A DNA stretch of 64,000 nucleotides from Agathobaculum sp. Marseille-P7918 (lineage in GTDB: Bacteria > Bacillota > Clostridia > Oscillospirales > Butyricicoccaceae). A program made the translations under genes and the position numbers. Where the stretch lies: NCBI RefSeq assembly GCF_900625105.1, contig NZ_UYYD01000004.1:62001-126000 (forward strand), in the 5' to 3' direction. The notes beneath the pieces were generated by a model. The model was given only the letters and a program-made list of their open reading frames with translations. It did no database searches and had not been told where the DNA came from. How positions within the stretch are numbered: position 1 is the stretch's first letter; the number at the start of each line of letters is the position of its first letter. Shown here piece after piece: positions 16,744 to 27,379 of the stretch.

Positions 16744-16778
16744 ATTTTATAGATTTTGAAGAAAGGAGGCGGATTCGC

Positions 16779-18443
16779 ATGGTAAAGAACGGCTCTGAGA
16801 TTTTGGTGGATGTGCTGGTAGAACAGGGTGTCGATACGATTTTCGGCTATCCGGGCGGCGCGGTCCTCAATATCTATGATGCGCTTTACAAAAACAGCGA
16901 CCGCATTCGACATATTTTAACTGCCCATGAACAGGGCGCAGCCCACGCGGCGGATGGCTATGCCCGCGCAACCGGCAAGGTTGGCGTGTGCCTGGCAACA
17001 AGCGGCCCGGGCGCGACCAATCTGGTCACGGGCATCGCAACGGCATATATGGACTCCATTCCGATGGTTGCCATTACCGGCAACGTCGGCACCAGCCTGA
17101 TCGGGCGAGATTCCTTTCAGGAGGTATACATCGCCGGTATCACCATGCCGATCACCAAGCACAATTTCGTCGTACGGCATGTGGAGGAGTTGGCGGATAC
17201 CATCCGCAGCGCGTTCCGCATTGCCGCGTCCGGTCGACCCGGCCCGGTGCTGATCGATATCCCGAAGGATGTTACAAGCGCCGAGTGTGAATATATTCCG
17301 GCCCCCAAGGTCGAAGTGCATGAGACCTACAACGTGACCCCCGAGCAACTGGAGACGGTTGCCGGGATGATCGCGCAGTCCGAACGTCCGGTCATTTACT
17401 ACGGCGGCGGCGTGGAGACGGCGAACGCCGGTGCAGCGCTGCTCGAGCTGATGCGCCGGGCGGATATCCCTTCCGCACACACCATGATGGCGATCGGCTG
17501 CATTCCGGACACCGAGCCGCTGAGCCTGGGACTGATCGGTATGCACGGCACGGTTTCGGCGGACTGGGCGGTTGAGCGGAGCGACCTGCTGATTTGTATC
17601 GGCGCGCGTTTCTCCGACCGTGTGGCAACCAACACCCGCCGCTTTGCCCCGCACGCAAAGATCGTACATATCGATATCGACGCGGCCGAGATCAACAAGA
17701 ACATCGGTGTGGATTATGCGGTGGTCAGCGATGCGGAGAACTTCCTCGAATCTCTGCTGCCGTACGTCAAGGAAGCAAAGCACGATGCGTGGCGCGCACA
17801 AATCTCCGAGTGGCAGAGAACGCTCGACTATGTGCCCAAGGACGACGACAGCGTCATCCATCCGCATCAGTTGATTCGCACACTGTACGATATGATCGGG
17901 GACGACGCGATCGTCGCAACCGACGTCGGTCAGCATCAGCTGTGGTCCGCGCAGTACAACCGCTGCACCAAGGTGCGTCATTTCCTGACGTCCGGCGGTC
18001 TGGGCACGATGGGCTTTGGCTATGGTGCGGCGATGGGCGCGCAGATTGCGTTCCCGGATAAAACCGTGGTTCACATCACCGGCGACGGCTCGTTCCACAT
18101 GAACCTCAACGAGCTGTGCACTTCGGTTACCTACCATCTGCCGATCATCACGATCATTATGAACAACAACGTGCTGGGCAATGTGCGTCAGTGGCAGACC
18201 ATGTTCTACGAAAAACGCTATTCCCAGACCAATCTGTATCGCAAGACCGATTACATCAAGCTTGCCGAAGCCTTCGGCGGCCGCGGTTTCCGCGTGACCA
18301 ATATCGCGGAGCTGCGTGCGGCACTGGCGGATGCGCTGCAGCGCACCGGCCCGGTGCTGATCGATTGCCGCATTGACAAGGACGAACGCGTGCTGCCCAT
18401 GATTCCGGCGGGCGGTACGGTGGACGATATCGTGGCGGACTGA
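16779..18443 (+). CDS. ilvB: acetolactate synthase, large catalytic subunit
   Basis: TPP-, FAD- and magnesium-dependent condensation of two pyruvates (or pyruvate with 2-oxobutyrate), the first common step to valine, leucine and isoleucine. The 554-residue protein has the three TPP-enzyme domains. The catalytic Glu51 is in TAHEQGAAHAADGYAR, and the TPP-binding GDGSF (435-439) is followed by NNN at 462-464. SGPGATN and GMHGTVSAD are typical of the anabolic FAD-binding form rather than catabolic AlsS. The ATG at 16779 follows AAAGGAGG. It is controlled by the upstream T-box and followed 16 bases later by ilvN. Confidence 0.97.
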   Translation: MVKNGSEILVDVLVEQGVDTIFGYPGGAVLNIYDALYKNSDRIRHILTAHEQGAAHAADGYARATGKVGVCLATSGPGATNLVTGIATAYMDSIPMVAITGNVGTSLIGRDSFQEVYIAGITMPITKHNFVVRHVEELADTIRSAFRIAASGRPGPVLIDIPKDVTSAECEYIPAPKVEVHETYNVTPEQLETVAGMIAQSERPVIYYGGGVETANAGAALLELMRRADIPSAHTMMAIGCIPDTEPLSLGLIGMHGTVSADWAVERSDLLICIGARFSDRVATNTRRFAPHAKIVHIDIDAAEINKNIGVDYAVVSDAENFLESLLPYVKEAKHDAWRAQISEWQRTLDYVPKDDDSVIHPHQLIRTLYDMIGDDAIVATDVGQHQLWSAQYNRCTKVRHFLTSGGLGTMGFGYGAAMGAQIAFPDKTVVHITGDGSFHMNLNELCTSVTYHLPIITIIMNNNVLGNVRQWQTMFYEKRYSQTNLYRKTDYIKLAEAFGGRGFRVTNIAELRAALADALQRTGPVLIDCRIDKDERVLPMIPAGGTVDDIVAD

Positions 18444-18459
18444 GAAAGGAGAAGAGACA

Positions 18460-18936
18460 ATGGAAAAATATATCCTTTCCGTGACCGTACAGAATAACGC
18501 GGGCGTTCTGGCGCGCGTGTCCAGCCTGTTCGGCCGCCGCGGCTACAACATCGATTCGCTGACCGTGTCGGCGACCACCGATCCCAAGATCTCCCGCATG
18601 TCGATCATCGTGCAGGGCGACGAACCCATCTTGGAGCAGATCATCAAGCAGCTGCTCAAGCTGGAAGAAGTCCAGCGCGTCGATCATTTGCAGGAAGACG
18701 ACTCCTGCTGCAGCGAACTGGTTTTTGTCAAGCTCCGCGCCGAAAGCGGCAGCGAGCGCGACGCGATCCGTCAGCTGTGCGAGCTGTATGATGCGCACAT
18801 CGTGGAATCCACCGAACAGTCGATGATTGTCGAACTGTCCGAGGTGCCCAGCCGCATCGATGCATTTCTGGACGTCATCTCCAACTTTGAAGTGCTGGAG
18901 ATGAGCCGTTCGGGCGTCACCGCGATTGAGAAATAA
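18460..18936 (+). CDS. ilvN: acetolactate synthase, small regulatory subunit
   Basis: Regulatory subunit giving valine feedback inhibition and higher activity to IlvB. The 158-residue protein has an N-terminal ACT domain (about 4-77) starting YILSVTVQNNAGVLARVSSLFGRRG in the family pattern, and a second ACT-like half (about 85-158). Length and sequence match the IlvH/IlvN long form. AGAAAGGAGAAG precedes the ATG. Confidence 0.96.
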   Translation: MEKYILSVTVQNNAGVLARVSSLFGRRGYNIDSLTVSATTDPKISRMSIIVQGDEPILEQIIKQLLKLEEVQRVDHLQEDDSCCSELVFVKLRAESGSERDAIRQLCELYDAHIVESTEQSMIVELSEVPSRIDAFLDVISNFEVLEMSRSGVTAIEK

Positions 18937-18984
18937 CGGCGGCGTATTCAATTTGTTTTCCTAATTAAACCTACATATATTTAG

Positions 18985-19992
<1,008 letters not shown>

Positions 19993-20249
19993 AAACCGTA
20001 TAGGAGGCTTCATAAGCCCCCTATATACGAAAAGCGGTTCCCAAGGAAACCGCTTTTCGATACCCGAACGACGCCGCCCAAGGCGGCTAAATCGGGGTGT
20101 AAAAAGTCAGGCACATGTCCTGACTTTTTACGAAAAGCAATGCGAGCATTGTTTTTCTGTGAAATGCGCGCCGGTGGCGCGTGAAAAGAAACATGCGCAC
20201 AGGCGGGCGGGTTTCCGCCCGCCTGTTTCGCACAAAGGAGGGAATCCCC
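19993..20249. repeat. hairpin array between ilvC and ilvD
   Basis: Six consecutive inverted repeats occupy most of this 257-base gap. Their spans are 20028-20059, 20073-20087, 20099-20131, 20132-20157, 20167-20181 and 20199-20226. The third and fourth have A-tract/T-tract arms and could terminate transcription in either direction. The last ends just before the ilvD ribosome binding site. The same layout recurs upstream of phoH (33048-33208). I see no ORF. Confidence 0.75.
20028..20059 (+). terminator. likely terminator of ilvBNC
   Basis: CGAAAAGCGGTTCC pairs with GGAAACCGCTTTTCG with one bulged base and a CAA loop. The T-run is inside the 3' arm. The hairpin at 20099-20131 is an alternative or back-up terminator. 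Confidence 0.6.
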
Positions 20250-21914
20250 GTGTCCAAAAGAAGTGACAACATCACTGCGGGTGCAGAGCGTATGCCCAAC
20301 CGTTCGCTGCTGCGTGCCTGCGGTTTGACTGACGAAGAAATGAAAAAGCCGATCATCGGCGTGGTTTCCGCATACAGCGAAATCATTCCCGGCCACATCA
20401 ACCTGGATAAGATCGCGGACGCTGCCAAGGCAGGCGTGCGCATCGCAGGCGGCACGCCGGTTCTGGTTCCGGCCATCGGCGTGTGCGACGGCATCGCGAT
20501 GGGCCACATCGGCATGAAATACTCGCTGCCCAGCCGCGAGCTGATCGCGGACAGCGTGGAGACGCTGGCGCAGGCGCATCAGTTTGACGCGCTCGTGCTC
20601 ATTCCGAACTGCGACAAGATCGTGCCCGGCATGCTCATGGCAGCCGCGCGCCTGAATATCCCGTCCATCATCGTTTCCGGCGGCCCGATGCTGGCCGGCC
20701 ACTATGACGGACAGGAGATTTCGCTGTCCAAGACGTTTGAGACGGTCGGCGCCTACAAGGCCGGCCTGATCGACGACGCCAAGCTTGAGGAATGCGAGTG
20801 CGGCTCGTGCCCGGGCTGCGGTTCGTGCTCGGGTATGTACACGGCAAACTCGATGAACTGCCTGTCCGAGGCGATCGGCATGGCGCTGCCCGGCAACGGC
20901 ACGATCCCGGCCGTTCACGCCGCGCGTATCCATCTGGCCAAGCACGCGGGTATGCAGATCATGGAGCTGCTGCGCCGCGGCATCAAGCCGCGCGACATCC
21001 TGACGCCGGCGGCGTTCCGCAACGCGCTGACCTGCGAAATGGCGATCGGCTGCTCGACCAACTCGGTGCTGCACCTGCTGGCGCTGGCAAACGAGGCGGG
21101 CGTGCCGCTTGATCTGAACATGCTCAACGAGCTGTCCGCCAAGGTGCCGAATATCTGCCATCTTGCGCCGGCCGGCCCGCATCACATCGAGGAGCTGTAC
21201 ATGGCGGGCGGTGTGCCGGCCATCATGAAGGAGCTCACCAAGCGCGATCTGCTCGACCTGTCGCTTATCACCGCGACCGGCAAGACGGTCGGCGAAAACC
21301 TCGAGGGTGTGGTCAACAAGAACCCCGAAGTCGTCCGTCCGCTCGAGAATCCGTATTCCGAGACCGGCGGCATCGCAGTGCTGTGGGGCAATATCGCCAA
21401 GAACGGTTGTGTGGTCAAGCGCTCGGCGGTTGCGCCTGAGATGATGGTGCACGAAGGTCCGGCGCGCGTGTTCGATTCCGAGGACGACGCGATCAAGGCC
21501 ATTTATGCGGGCGAGATCCACAAGGGCGACGTCGTGGTCATCCGCTACGAAGGCCCGAAGGGCGGCCCCGGCATGCGTGAGATGCTCAACCCGACCTCCG
21601 CGCTGGCGGGCATGCAGCTCGATAAGGACTGCGCGCTCATCACGGACGGCCGCTTCTCCGGCGCGTCCCGCGGCGCGTCGATCGGTCACGTTTCGCCCGA
21701 AGCTGCGGCGGGCGGCGAGATCGCGCTGATCCAGGAAGGCGACCGCATCGCCATCGACATCCCGAACAGCAAGGTGAATGTCCTGATCTCCGACGAGGAG
21801 ATGGAGGCACGCCGTGCCAAGTTCGTGCCGCGCGAACCCAACATCAAGTCGGGCTGGCTGTACCGCTATTCGCGGCTGGTCACCTCGGCTGATCAGGGTG
21901 CGGTTCTCCGATAA
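20250..21914 (+). CDS. ilvD: dihydroxy-acid dehydratase
   Basis: Iron-sulfur enzyme dehydrating dihydroxyisovalerate and dihydroxymethylvalerate to the 2-oxo acids. The 554 residues contain the cluster cysteines in [11 protein letters not shown] and [19 protein letters not shown], plus the C-terminal [21 protein letters not shown] signature. The start is a GTG at 20250, chosen because AAAGGAGGG lies eight bases upstream and the product then starts [21 protein letters not shown] like the family. An open extension to 20181 runs through a strong hairpin and was rejected. It has its own terminator. Confidence 0.96.
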   Translation: MSKRSDNITAGAERMPNRSLLRACGLTDEEMKKPIIGVVSAYSEIIPGHINLDKIADAAKAGVRIAGGTPVLVPAIGVCDGIAMGHIGMKYSLPSRELIADSVETLAQAHQFDALVLIPNCDKIVPGMLMAAARLNIPSIIVSGGPMLAGHYDGQEISLSKTFETVGAYKAGLIDDAKLEECECGSCPGCGSCSGMYTANSMNCLSEAIGMALPGNGTIPAVHAARIHLAKHAGMQIMELLRRGIKPRDILTPAAFRNALTCEMAIGCSTNSVLHLLALANEAGVPLDLNMLNELSAKVPNICHLAPAGPHHIEELYMAGGVPAIMKELTKRDLLDLSLITATGKTVGENLEGVVNKNPEVVRPLENPYSETGGIAVLWGNIAKNGCVVKRSAVAPEMMVHEGPARVFDSEDDAIKAIYAGEIHKGDVVVIRYEGPKGGPGMREMLNPTSALAGMQLDKDCALITDGRFSGASRGASIGHVSPEAAAGGEIALIQEGDRIAIDIPNSKVNVLISDEEMEARRAKFVPREPNIKSGWLYRYSRLVTSADQGAVLR

Positions 21915-21922
21915 GGCAAATC

Positions 21923-21954
21923 AAAAAGCCCAAAGCGATTGCTTTGGGCTTTTT
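21923..21954 (+). terminator. intrinsic terminator after ilvD
   Basis: A perfect 13-bp stem (AAAAGCCCAAAGC with GCTTTGGGCTTTT, loop GATT) ends in a T-run. Confidence 0.88.
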
Positions 21955-21970
21955 AACTGCCGGCGGCGGC

Positions 21971-21999
21971 TTGTTTCCGCCGGAGAAATCTGGTATACT
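21971..21999 (+). promoter_or_regulatory. predicted sigma-A promoter of pyrE
   Basis: TTGTTT (21971-21976), a 17-base spacer and TATACT (21994-21999) lie 33 bases upstream of the pyrE start. Confidence 0.65.
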
Positions 22000-22031
22000 G
22001 ATTACAAATGAGAATAAAGGTGGAACGCGTT

Positions 22032-22694
22032 ATGCTGACAGCAGCGAAAAAGGAATTTATCGAGTTTATGATGAGCGCGGACGTGCTGCGCTTCGGCGAT
22101 TTTACGACCAAGTCCGGCCGCAAGACCCCGTACTTTGTCAACACCGGCAACTATAAGACCGGCTTGCAGAACTCCCGTCTGGGCGAGTTCTATGCCGCGC
22201 TGGTCAAGGAGACCATCGGCGACAATTTTGACGCGATGTTTGGCCCGGCGTACAAGGGCATCCCGCTGGCGACCTCGGTGTCCGGCGCGCTCGCGCGCAA
22301 TTACGGCATCGACAAGCCGTTCTTCTTCAATCGCAAGGAAGCCAAGGATCACGGCGAAGGCGGTAACATCGTCGGCTACAAGCCTAAGGACGGCGACCGC
22401 GTTATCATCATCGAGGATGTCATCACCGCGGGCACCGCGATCCGCGAGACCATGCCGGTGCTCAAGGGCTGCGCGGATGTCAAGGTGACCGATATGTTCA
22501 TCTCGGTCAACCGCTGCGAGGTCGGCACGACCCCGGGCAAGACCGCGGTCATGGAAGTCGGCGAAGAGTTCGGCATCCAGGTGCACGCGCTTGTCACGGT
22601 GCAGGATATCCGCGAGTATCTGGCGGACAAGGCGGAATACGCCGATCTGCTGCCGTTGATGGACGCCTACATGGCGCAGTACTGCGTATTCTAA
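22032..22694 (+). CDS. pyrE: orotate phosphoribosyltransferase
   Basis: Transfers ribose-5-phosphate from PRPP to orotate in UMP synthesis. The PRPP-binding motif VIIIEDVITAGTAI and the catalytic-loop region NRKEAKDHGEGG are present. The 220-residue length fits the clostridial form. The ATG at 22032 is preferred to one at 22008 because AAAGGTGG precedes it by nine bases and the product begins MLTAAKKEFIEFMM. It stands alone here, outside any pyr operon. Confidence 0.95.
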   Translation: MLTAAKKEFIEFMMSADVLRFGDFTTKSGRKTPYFVNTGNYKTGLQNSRLGEFYAALVKETIGDNFDAMFGPAYKGIPLATSVSGALARNYGIDKPFFFNRKEAKDHGEGGNIVGYKPKDGDRVIIIEDVITAGTAIRETMPVLKGCADVKVTDMFISVNRCEVGTTPGKTAVMEVGEEFGIQVHALVTVQDIREYLADKAEYADLLPLMDAYMAQYCVF

Positions 22695-22710
22695 CGCGAA
22701 AACGGCATAA

Positions 22711-22744
22711 AAAACAGCCTGTTCCCAACGGAACAGGCTGTTTT
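22711..22744. terminator. bidirectional terminator between pyrE and the aminotransferase gene
   Basis: A 15-bp stem (22711-22725 with 22730-22744, loop CAAC) has an A-tract and a T-tract at its ends, so it can serve both convergent genes. Confidence 0.88.
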
Positions 22745-22751
22745 GCTATCT

Positions 22752-23921
22752 TTACAGGCTTTGCAGGAACTTGCGCATGCGGAAGCAGGCTTCACGCAGA
22801 TGGTTCATGGAGTAGGAATAGGAAATGCGCACATGTCCCTCGCCGCTTGCGCCGAAGGCGTTGCCGGGGATGACCGCGACCTTCTGCTCGCGCAGCAGCC
22901 GCTCGCAGAACTCTTCGCAGGACAGACCGGTCGAGGTGATCGACGGGAACATATAGAACGCGCCCTGAGGCTCGAAGCATTCCAGCCCCATCGAGCGCAG
23001 CTCGCCGAGCAGGAAGCGGCGGCGGATGTCATACTGGGTGCGCATGCGTTCGATATCGTCCTCGCCCGAGCGGATCGCTTCGATGCCCGCGAACTGCGCG
23101 GTGGTCGGTGCGGACATGATGCCGAACTGGTGCACCTTGCAGATGTGGCGCATCAGCTCCTTCGGGCCCATCGCCCAGCCGAGACGCCAGCCGGTCATCG
23201 CATAGGACTTGGAGAAGCCGTCCACGACGATCGTGCGCTCCTGCATGCCGGGCAGTTCGGCAAAACAGACGTGCGGCTCCTTGCCGTAGGTCAGGCTGCA
23301 ATAGATCTCGTCCGACAGCACCACGATGTTGGTGTCGCGCAGCACAGCGGCGATCGCCTCCAACTCGTCCCGCGTCATGATCGCGCCGGTCGGGTTGTTG
23401 GGGTAGGGCAGGATGAGCAGCTTGGTGCGCGGCGTGATCGCGGCGCGCAGCGCGTCCGCGGTCAGCTTGAACTGATCTTCCACGCGCGTCGGCAGCGGGA
23501 CCGGCACGCCGCCCGCCATCTGGGTCAGCGGCGTGTAGCAGACAAAACTAGGCTCGGGGATCAGCACCTCTTCGCCGGGGTTGACCAGCGCACGGATGGC
23601 GTTGTCAATGGCTTCCGAACCGCCCACGGTAACCAGAATCTCTTTGTCCGCATCGTAGCAGATCTGATATTTGCGCCGGGTCAGCGCCGCGATCTGGCGG
23701 CGAAGCTCGGCAAGGCCCCAGTTGGAGGTGTAGAAGGTCTGGCCTTTCTCCAGCGACTGGATGCCTGCGCGGCGGATCTGCCACGGGGTTTCAAAGTCCG
23801 GCTCGCCCACACCGAGTGAGATCGCATCGGGCATGGTTGCAACCACATCAAAGAATTTGCGGATGCCCGACGGCTTGACCTCTTTCACTCGGTTGGACAG
23901 GAGCTGTTCGTAATCTACCAT
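22752..23921 (-). CDS. PLP-dependent class I/II aminotransferase
   Basis: A 389-residue fold-type I aminotransferase. Landmarks are SLGVGEPDF, PYPNNPTGA (Asn175 contacts the substrate), SDEIY (Asp204 binds the pyridine nitrogen) and the PLP lysine Lys238 in GFSKSYAMTGWRLGW. Its closest familiar relatives are aspartate/aromatic aminotransferases of the PatA/AspB type. The substrate cannot be set from sequence. It overlaps its upstream partner, an Lrp/AsnC regulator, by seven bases, so its expression probably responds to an amino acid. It could supply the hisC activity missing from the his operon, but HisC-like signatures are not evident. Confidence 0.93.
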   Translation of the reverse strand: MVDYEQLLSNRVKEVKPSGIRKFFDVVATMPDAISLGVGEPDFETPWQIRRAGIQSLEKGQTFYTSNWGLAELRRQIAALTRRKYQICYDADKEILVTVGGSEAIDNAIRALVNPGEEVLIPEPSFVCYTPLTQMAGGVPVPLPTRVEDQFKLTADALRAAITPRTKLLILPYPNNPTGAIMTRDELEAIAAVLRDTNIVVLSDEIYCSLTYGKEPHVCFAELPGMQERTIVVDGFSKSYAMTGWRLGWAMGPKELMRHICKVHQFGIMSAPTTAQFAGIEAIRSGEDDIERMRTQYDIRRRFLLGELRSMGLECFEPQGAFYMFPSITSTGLSCEEFCERLLREQKVAVIPGNAFGASGEGHVRISYSYSMNHLREACFRMRKFLQSL

Positions 23922-24406
23922 GATATCATGACCTCTCTTTTATCGTTATCGGAGGGGTCAAATTCCACGCCGTAATCCTTGTATTTTTTCAGAATGAAGT
24001 GCGTGCCGGTGGAAAGGACATTCTCCATCGGGGCGAGCTGCTCGGAGACAAAGCGCGCAACCTCGCGCATCGAGCGGTCCTTGATGATGACCGTCAGGTC
24101 AAAGCCGCCGCTCATCAGATAGACGCTTTCCACCTGATGGTGCGAATAGATCTGGCGGGCGATTTCGTCAAAGCCCATGCCCTTCTGCGGGGTGATCTTG
24201 ACCTCGATGAGCGCAGTGACGCTCTCTTTGGCGGTTTTGTCCCAGTCCACAACGGTTTTATAACCCAGGATCGTAGAATTCTTTTCAAAAGCACGGATGG
24301 CTTCGACAACCTCTGCTTCGCTCGCGCCGGTCATGGCGGCAAGCTGGGCAGGGGTCAGGCGTGCATCCTGGCTGAGCAAATCCAGCAGCTTTTCGGGATT
24401 TTCCAT
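23915..24406 (-). CDS. Lrp/AsnC family transcriptional regulator
   Basis: A 163-residue regulator with an N-terminal winged helix-turn-helix (about 1-60; LTPAQLAAMTGASEAEVVEAIRAFE) and a C-terminal AsnC/RAM effector domain (about 70-150; VTALIEVKITPQKGMGFDEIA and the GFDLTVIIK glycine turn). The start at 24406 is supported by GGGAGGTT; an upstream extension is unlike the family. The 3' end overlaps the aminotransferase start, the standard arrangement in clostridia for a regulator controlling its own operon in response to an amino acid. Confidence 0.93.
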   Translation of the reverse strand: MENPEKLLDLLSQDARLTPAQLAAMTGASEAEVVEAIRAFEKNSTILGYKTVVDWDKTAKESVTALIEVKITPQKGMGFDEIARQIYSHHQVESVYLMSGGFDLTVIIKDRSMREVARFVSEQLAPMENVLSTGTHFILKKYKDYGVEFDPSDNDKREVMISW

Positions 24407-24531
24407 GATAACAACCTCCCATTTCAGTTGATTTTTGCAAGGTGTACGACAGCGGGAAATCACCGTCGTACGGCTATTATACACCAGACCGGACGAACTT
24501 GTCCACTGTGCAGCGACCGCTTTGGCAAATC

Positions 24532-25464
24532 TCAGATCAGCCAGTCATACACGCCGATCATCAGCGGCATGGTAACGATCGACAGCAGGGTGGACAGCAC
24601 ATACAATGCGCTCGAATGTGCCGCGTCGCGGTCGTACAGCTGCGCAAGCGAGGTGACAGTCGCGCAGGCGGGCGTGATACAGGCGAGAAATACGGTCATC
24701 AGGATGTTTTTGCCGTCCGGGATCAGACCGGCCGCGCCCACGGCACGGAACAGCAGCACGGTCAGCAGGGGACAGAACAGCAGGCGCAGCGCCGCGGCCA
24801 GATAGCCGCGCGGCGCGGTGAACAGCTGGCGGAGCGGTGCGTCCGCGATGACCATACCGGCCAGCAGCATGCCCAGCGGGCCGAGCATGGAACCGGTGGT
24901 GTCCAGCGTCTGGTTGACAAAGTCGGGCAGTTCAATGCGCAGCACAAACAGCGCGCAGCCGATGACAATGGCGATGATGTTGACGTTGAGCAGGATCTTT
25001 TTCCATTCCATGCTGCCGGCGCCGCAAAGCAGGCTGCGGCAGTGCGTCCAGATGAGGATCTGCTGGATGACGATGAATGCACAGGAATAGATCACATAAT
25101 CCGGCCCGAGCAGGGCGTTGACCAGCGGGATCACAAGGATACCGGCGTTGGTGTAGACGATCACGGCGCGTTCGATGACGTCCAGCCGAAGCGGGCGGGC
25201 AAGCACGCGGGAAACGAGCAGGAACAGCGCGTGCGCTGCCCCCGCAAACACAAAGGAATAGAGCAGTCCGCCCATGACCTGCGGGGTATACTCCACCTGA
25301 AAGGCATTGATGATGACGCAGGGCGTCACGACATATACCATGACGACCGAGATGCTGCGGCTGTCCTCCGTGCGCAGCAGCTTGGCCTTGACGATGATGT
25401 AGCCCATAAGCAGGATGAGAAAAAGCTGCACGATCTGTTCCGCCAGAATCAGGCTGATTTCCAT
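24532..25464 (-). CDS. AEC family transporter
   Basis: A 310-residue integral membrane protein of the auxin efflux carrier family with about ten predicted helices in two inverted halves. Segments such as LLMGYIIVKAKLL, NAGILVIPLV, GPLGMLLAGMVIA and ITPACATVTSLAQLY are typical. Bacterial members move organic or amino acids such as malate; the substrate is not predictable. It lies on the minus strand after fhs, separated by a hairpin, and need not be co-regulated. Confidence 0.9.
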   Translation of the reverse strand: MEISLILAEQIVQLFLILLMGYIIVKAKLLRTEDSRSISVVMVYVVTPCVIINAFQVEYTPQVMGGLLYSFVFAGAAHALFLLVSRVLARPLRLDVIERAVIVYTNAGILVIPLVNALLGPDYVIYSCAFIVIQQILIWTHCRSLLCGAGSMEWKKILLNVNIIAIVIGCALFVLRIELPDFVNQTLDTTGSMLGPLGMLLAGMVIADAPLRQLFTAPRGYLAAALRLLFCPLLTVLLFRAVGAAGLIPDGKNILMTVFLACITPACATVTSLAQLYDRDAAHSSALYVLSTLLSIVTMPLMIGVYDWLI

Positions 25465-25491
25465 ATTGCGCCCCCATTTTTTTCATGTAAT

Positions 25492-25519
25492 GCAGAAGCC
25501 GCCAATGGGCGGCTTCTGC
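25492..25519 (-). terminator. hairpin after fhs, possible weak terminator
   Basis: A perfect 12-bp stem (25492-25503 with 25508-25519, loop AATG) lies 22 bases after the fhs stop. No T-run follows on the minus strand, so termination may be partial or the hairpin may protect the mRNA end. Confidence 0.45.
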
Positions 25520-25540
25520 GTATGGATTGGACTTTTCGGA

Positions 25541-27211
25541 TCAGAACAGGCCGGTGATCTTGCCATCCTTGTCCACGTCGATCTTTTCGGCGGCCGGCAC
25601 CTTGGGTAGGCCCGGCATGGTCATGATCGCGCCGGTCTCGACAACGACAAAGCCCGCGCCCGCGGCCAAACGCGCCGAGCGGACGTTGACGACGAATTCG
25701 GTCGGACGGCCGAGCAGCGCCGGGTCGTCGGACAGCGAATACTGGGTCTTGGCAACGCAGACCGGCAGGTTGCCGTAGCCCATTTCGGTGATGTTCATCA
25801 GTTCCTTGTGGGCCGCCGGGGCGATGGTGACGCCCAGCGCACCATAGATCTCCTTGGCGATCTTGCGGATCTTGTCCTCGAGCGGGAGCTCGTCCTCATA
25901 CAGCATGTGGAAGTCGGCCTTGCCTTCGTCCAGTACGGCCAGAACTTCCTCGGCCAGCGCCTTGCCGCCTTCGCCGCCCTTGGCGAACACTTCGGAGAGC
26001 GCAACCCGCACACCGCGATCTGCGCAGTGCTGGCGGATGAAATCCATTTCCTCGGCGGTATCGGTCGGGAAGGCGTTGATCGCAACCACGGTCGGCACGC
26101 CGAACTTCTTCATGTTGTCCAGATGCGCGTCCAGATTGCAGATGCCGCGCTCGAGCGCTTCCATGTTGGGCGTGTTCAGTTCGGTCTTGGGTACGCCGCC
26201 GTTATACTTGAGCGCGCGCACGGTCGCCACGATGACGATGCAGTCAGGGGCGATGCCGGCCTTGCGGCACTTGATGTCCATGAACTTCTCTGCGCCGAGG
26301 TCCGCGCCGAAGCCCGCCTCGGTGATGGCGATGTCGGCCAGCTTGAGCGCCAGCTTGGTAGCCTGCACACTGTTGCAGCCGTGTGCGATGTTGGCAAACG
26401 GGCCGCCGTGCATCAGCGCGGGCGTGCCTTCGAGCGTCTGTATGAGGTTGGGCTTGATGGCATCCTTCATCAGCGCCGCCATCGCGCCTTCCGCGTGCAG
26501 GTCGCGCGCATAGATCGGCTTGCCGGCATAGGAATAGGCGACCAGAATGTCGCCGAAGCGCTTTTTCAGATCTTCCAGATCGGAAGCCAGGCACAGGATC
26601 GCCATGACTTCGGAGGCGACCGTGATCATGAAGTGGTCCTCACGCGGCACGCCGTTGACCTTGCCGCCCAGACCGATGGTGATGTTGCGCAGCGCGCGGT
26701 CATTCATGTCCATGACGCGGGTGAAGGTGATGCGGCGCGGGTCGATGCCCAGCGCGTTGCCCTGCTGCATGTGGTTGTCCAGCATGGCGCACAGCAGGTT
26801 GTTGGCCGCGGTGATGGCGTGCATGTCGCCGGTGAAATGCAGGTTGATGTCCTCCATCGGCACGACCTGCGCATAGCCGCCGCCGGCCGCGCCGCCCTTG
26901 ATGCCGAATACCGGGCCGAGCGAGGGTTCGCGCAGCGCGATCATGGCCTTTTTGCCGAGCTTTGCCATCGCCTGACCCAGACCGACGGTCGTGGTGGTTT
27001 TGCCCTCGCCCGCGGGGGTGGGGTTGATGGCGGTGACGAGCACTAGTTTACCGTCCGGACGGTCCGCCGTCTTTTTCCAGACGTCGGCGGACAGCTTTGC
27101 CTTATATTTCCCGTATAATTCCAGATCTTCCGCATCCAGACCGGCAGATGCGGCAACTTCGGTGATCGGGCGCATCTGGCAGCCCTGTGCGATTTCAATA
27201 TCGGATAACAT
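25541..27211 (-). CDS. fhs: formate--tetrahydrofolate ligase
   Basis: ATP-dependent formylation of tetrahydrofolate, supplying 10-formyl-THF for purines and, in acetogens, the methyl branch of the Wood-Ljungdahl pathway. The 556-residue protein has the P-loop [36 protein letters not shown], and the potassium/THF region near [16 protein letters not shown]. The ATG at 27211 follows GGGGAGG by seven bases. The gene appears monocistronic; folD and other one-carbon genes are not adjacent. Confidence 0.97.
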   Translation of the reverse strand: MLSDIEIAQGCQMRPITEVAASAGLDAEDLELYGKYKAKLSADVWKKTADRPDGKLVLVTAINPTPAGEGKTTTTVGLGQAMAKLGKKAMIALREPSLGPVFGIKGGAAGGGYAQVVPMEDINLHFTGDMHAITAANNLLCAMLDNHMQQGNALGIDPRRITFTRVMDMNDRALRNITIGLGGKVNGVPREDHFMITVASEVMAILCLASDLEDLKKRFGDILVAYSYAGKPIYARDLHAEGAMAALMKDAIKPNLIQTLEGTPALMHGGPFANIAHGCNSVQATKLALKLADIAITEAGFGADLGAEKFMDIKCRKAGIAPDCIVIVATVRALKYNGGVPKTELNTPNMEALERGICNLDAHLDNMKKFGVPTVVAINAFPTDTAEEMDFIRQHCADRGVRVALSEVFAKGGEGGKALAEEVLAVLDEGKADFHMLYEDELPLEDKIRKIAKEIYGALGVTIAPAAHKELMNITEMGYGNLPVCVAKTQYSLSDDPALLGRPTEFVVNVRSARLAAGAGFVVVETGAIMTMPGLPKVPAAEKIDVDKDGKITGLF

Positions 27212-27248
27212 AGCATTTCCTCCCCTGTAAAGTTTACACAGTGACATT

Positions 27249-27277
27249 ATTATAACAATGTTCTGCACAGTTTTCCA
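27249..27277 (-). promoter_or_regulatory. predicted sigma-A promoter of fhs
   Basis: On the minus strand TGGAAA (27277-27272) is followed after 17 bases by a perfect TATAAT (27254-27249), 38 bases before the start codon. Confidence 0.65.
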
Positions 27278-27311
27278 GCGAATCCCGAGAAAAATTTGCC
27301 GAATTTGTGAC

Positions 27312-27340
27312 TCGAAAAAGCAGGCATGTTGTGGTATGAT
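27312..27340 (+). promoter_or_regulatory. predicted promoter of the rodA-like gene
   Basis: TCGAAA (27312-27317), a 17-base spacer and TATGAT (27335-27340) precede the ATG by 39 bases. The -35 box is weak. Confidence 0.45.
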
Positions 27341-27379
27341 ATAAAGCGTATATGATTTTGAACAAAAAGGAGGGTCGGC

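Larger units (their letters stand above)
16325..16778. other. 454-base region upstream of ilvB holding the promoter and T-box leader
   Basis: No protein gene is seen. The first 100 bases separate the divergent DUF421 gene from the ilv promoter at 16425-16453. The rest is a structured T-box leader ending in a terminator at 16743. Confidence 0.85.

Noticed and set aside
20010-21689. 559-codon minus-strand frame opposite ilvD
   Set aside because: Antisense shadow of a conserved gene, with no start signals.
22008-22034. Upstream ATG as the pyrE start
   Set aside because: No ribosome binding site precedes it, while the ATG at 22032 has one at the right distance and gives the family N-terminus.
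25808-27046. Long open frame on the plus strand opposite fhs
   Set aside because: It is antisense to a highly conserved enzyme and its product is His/Arg/Val-rich without recognisable domains.
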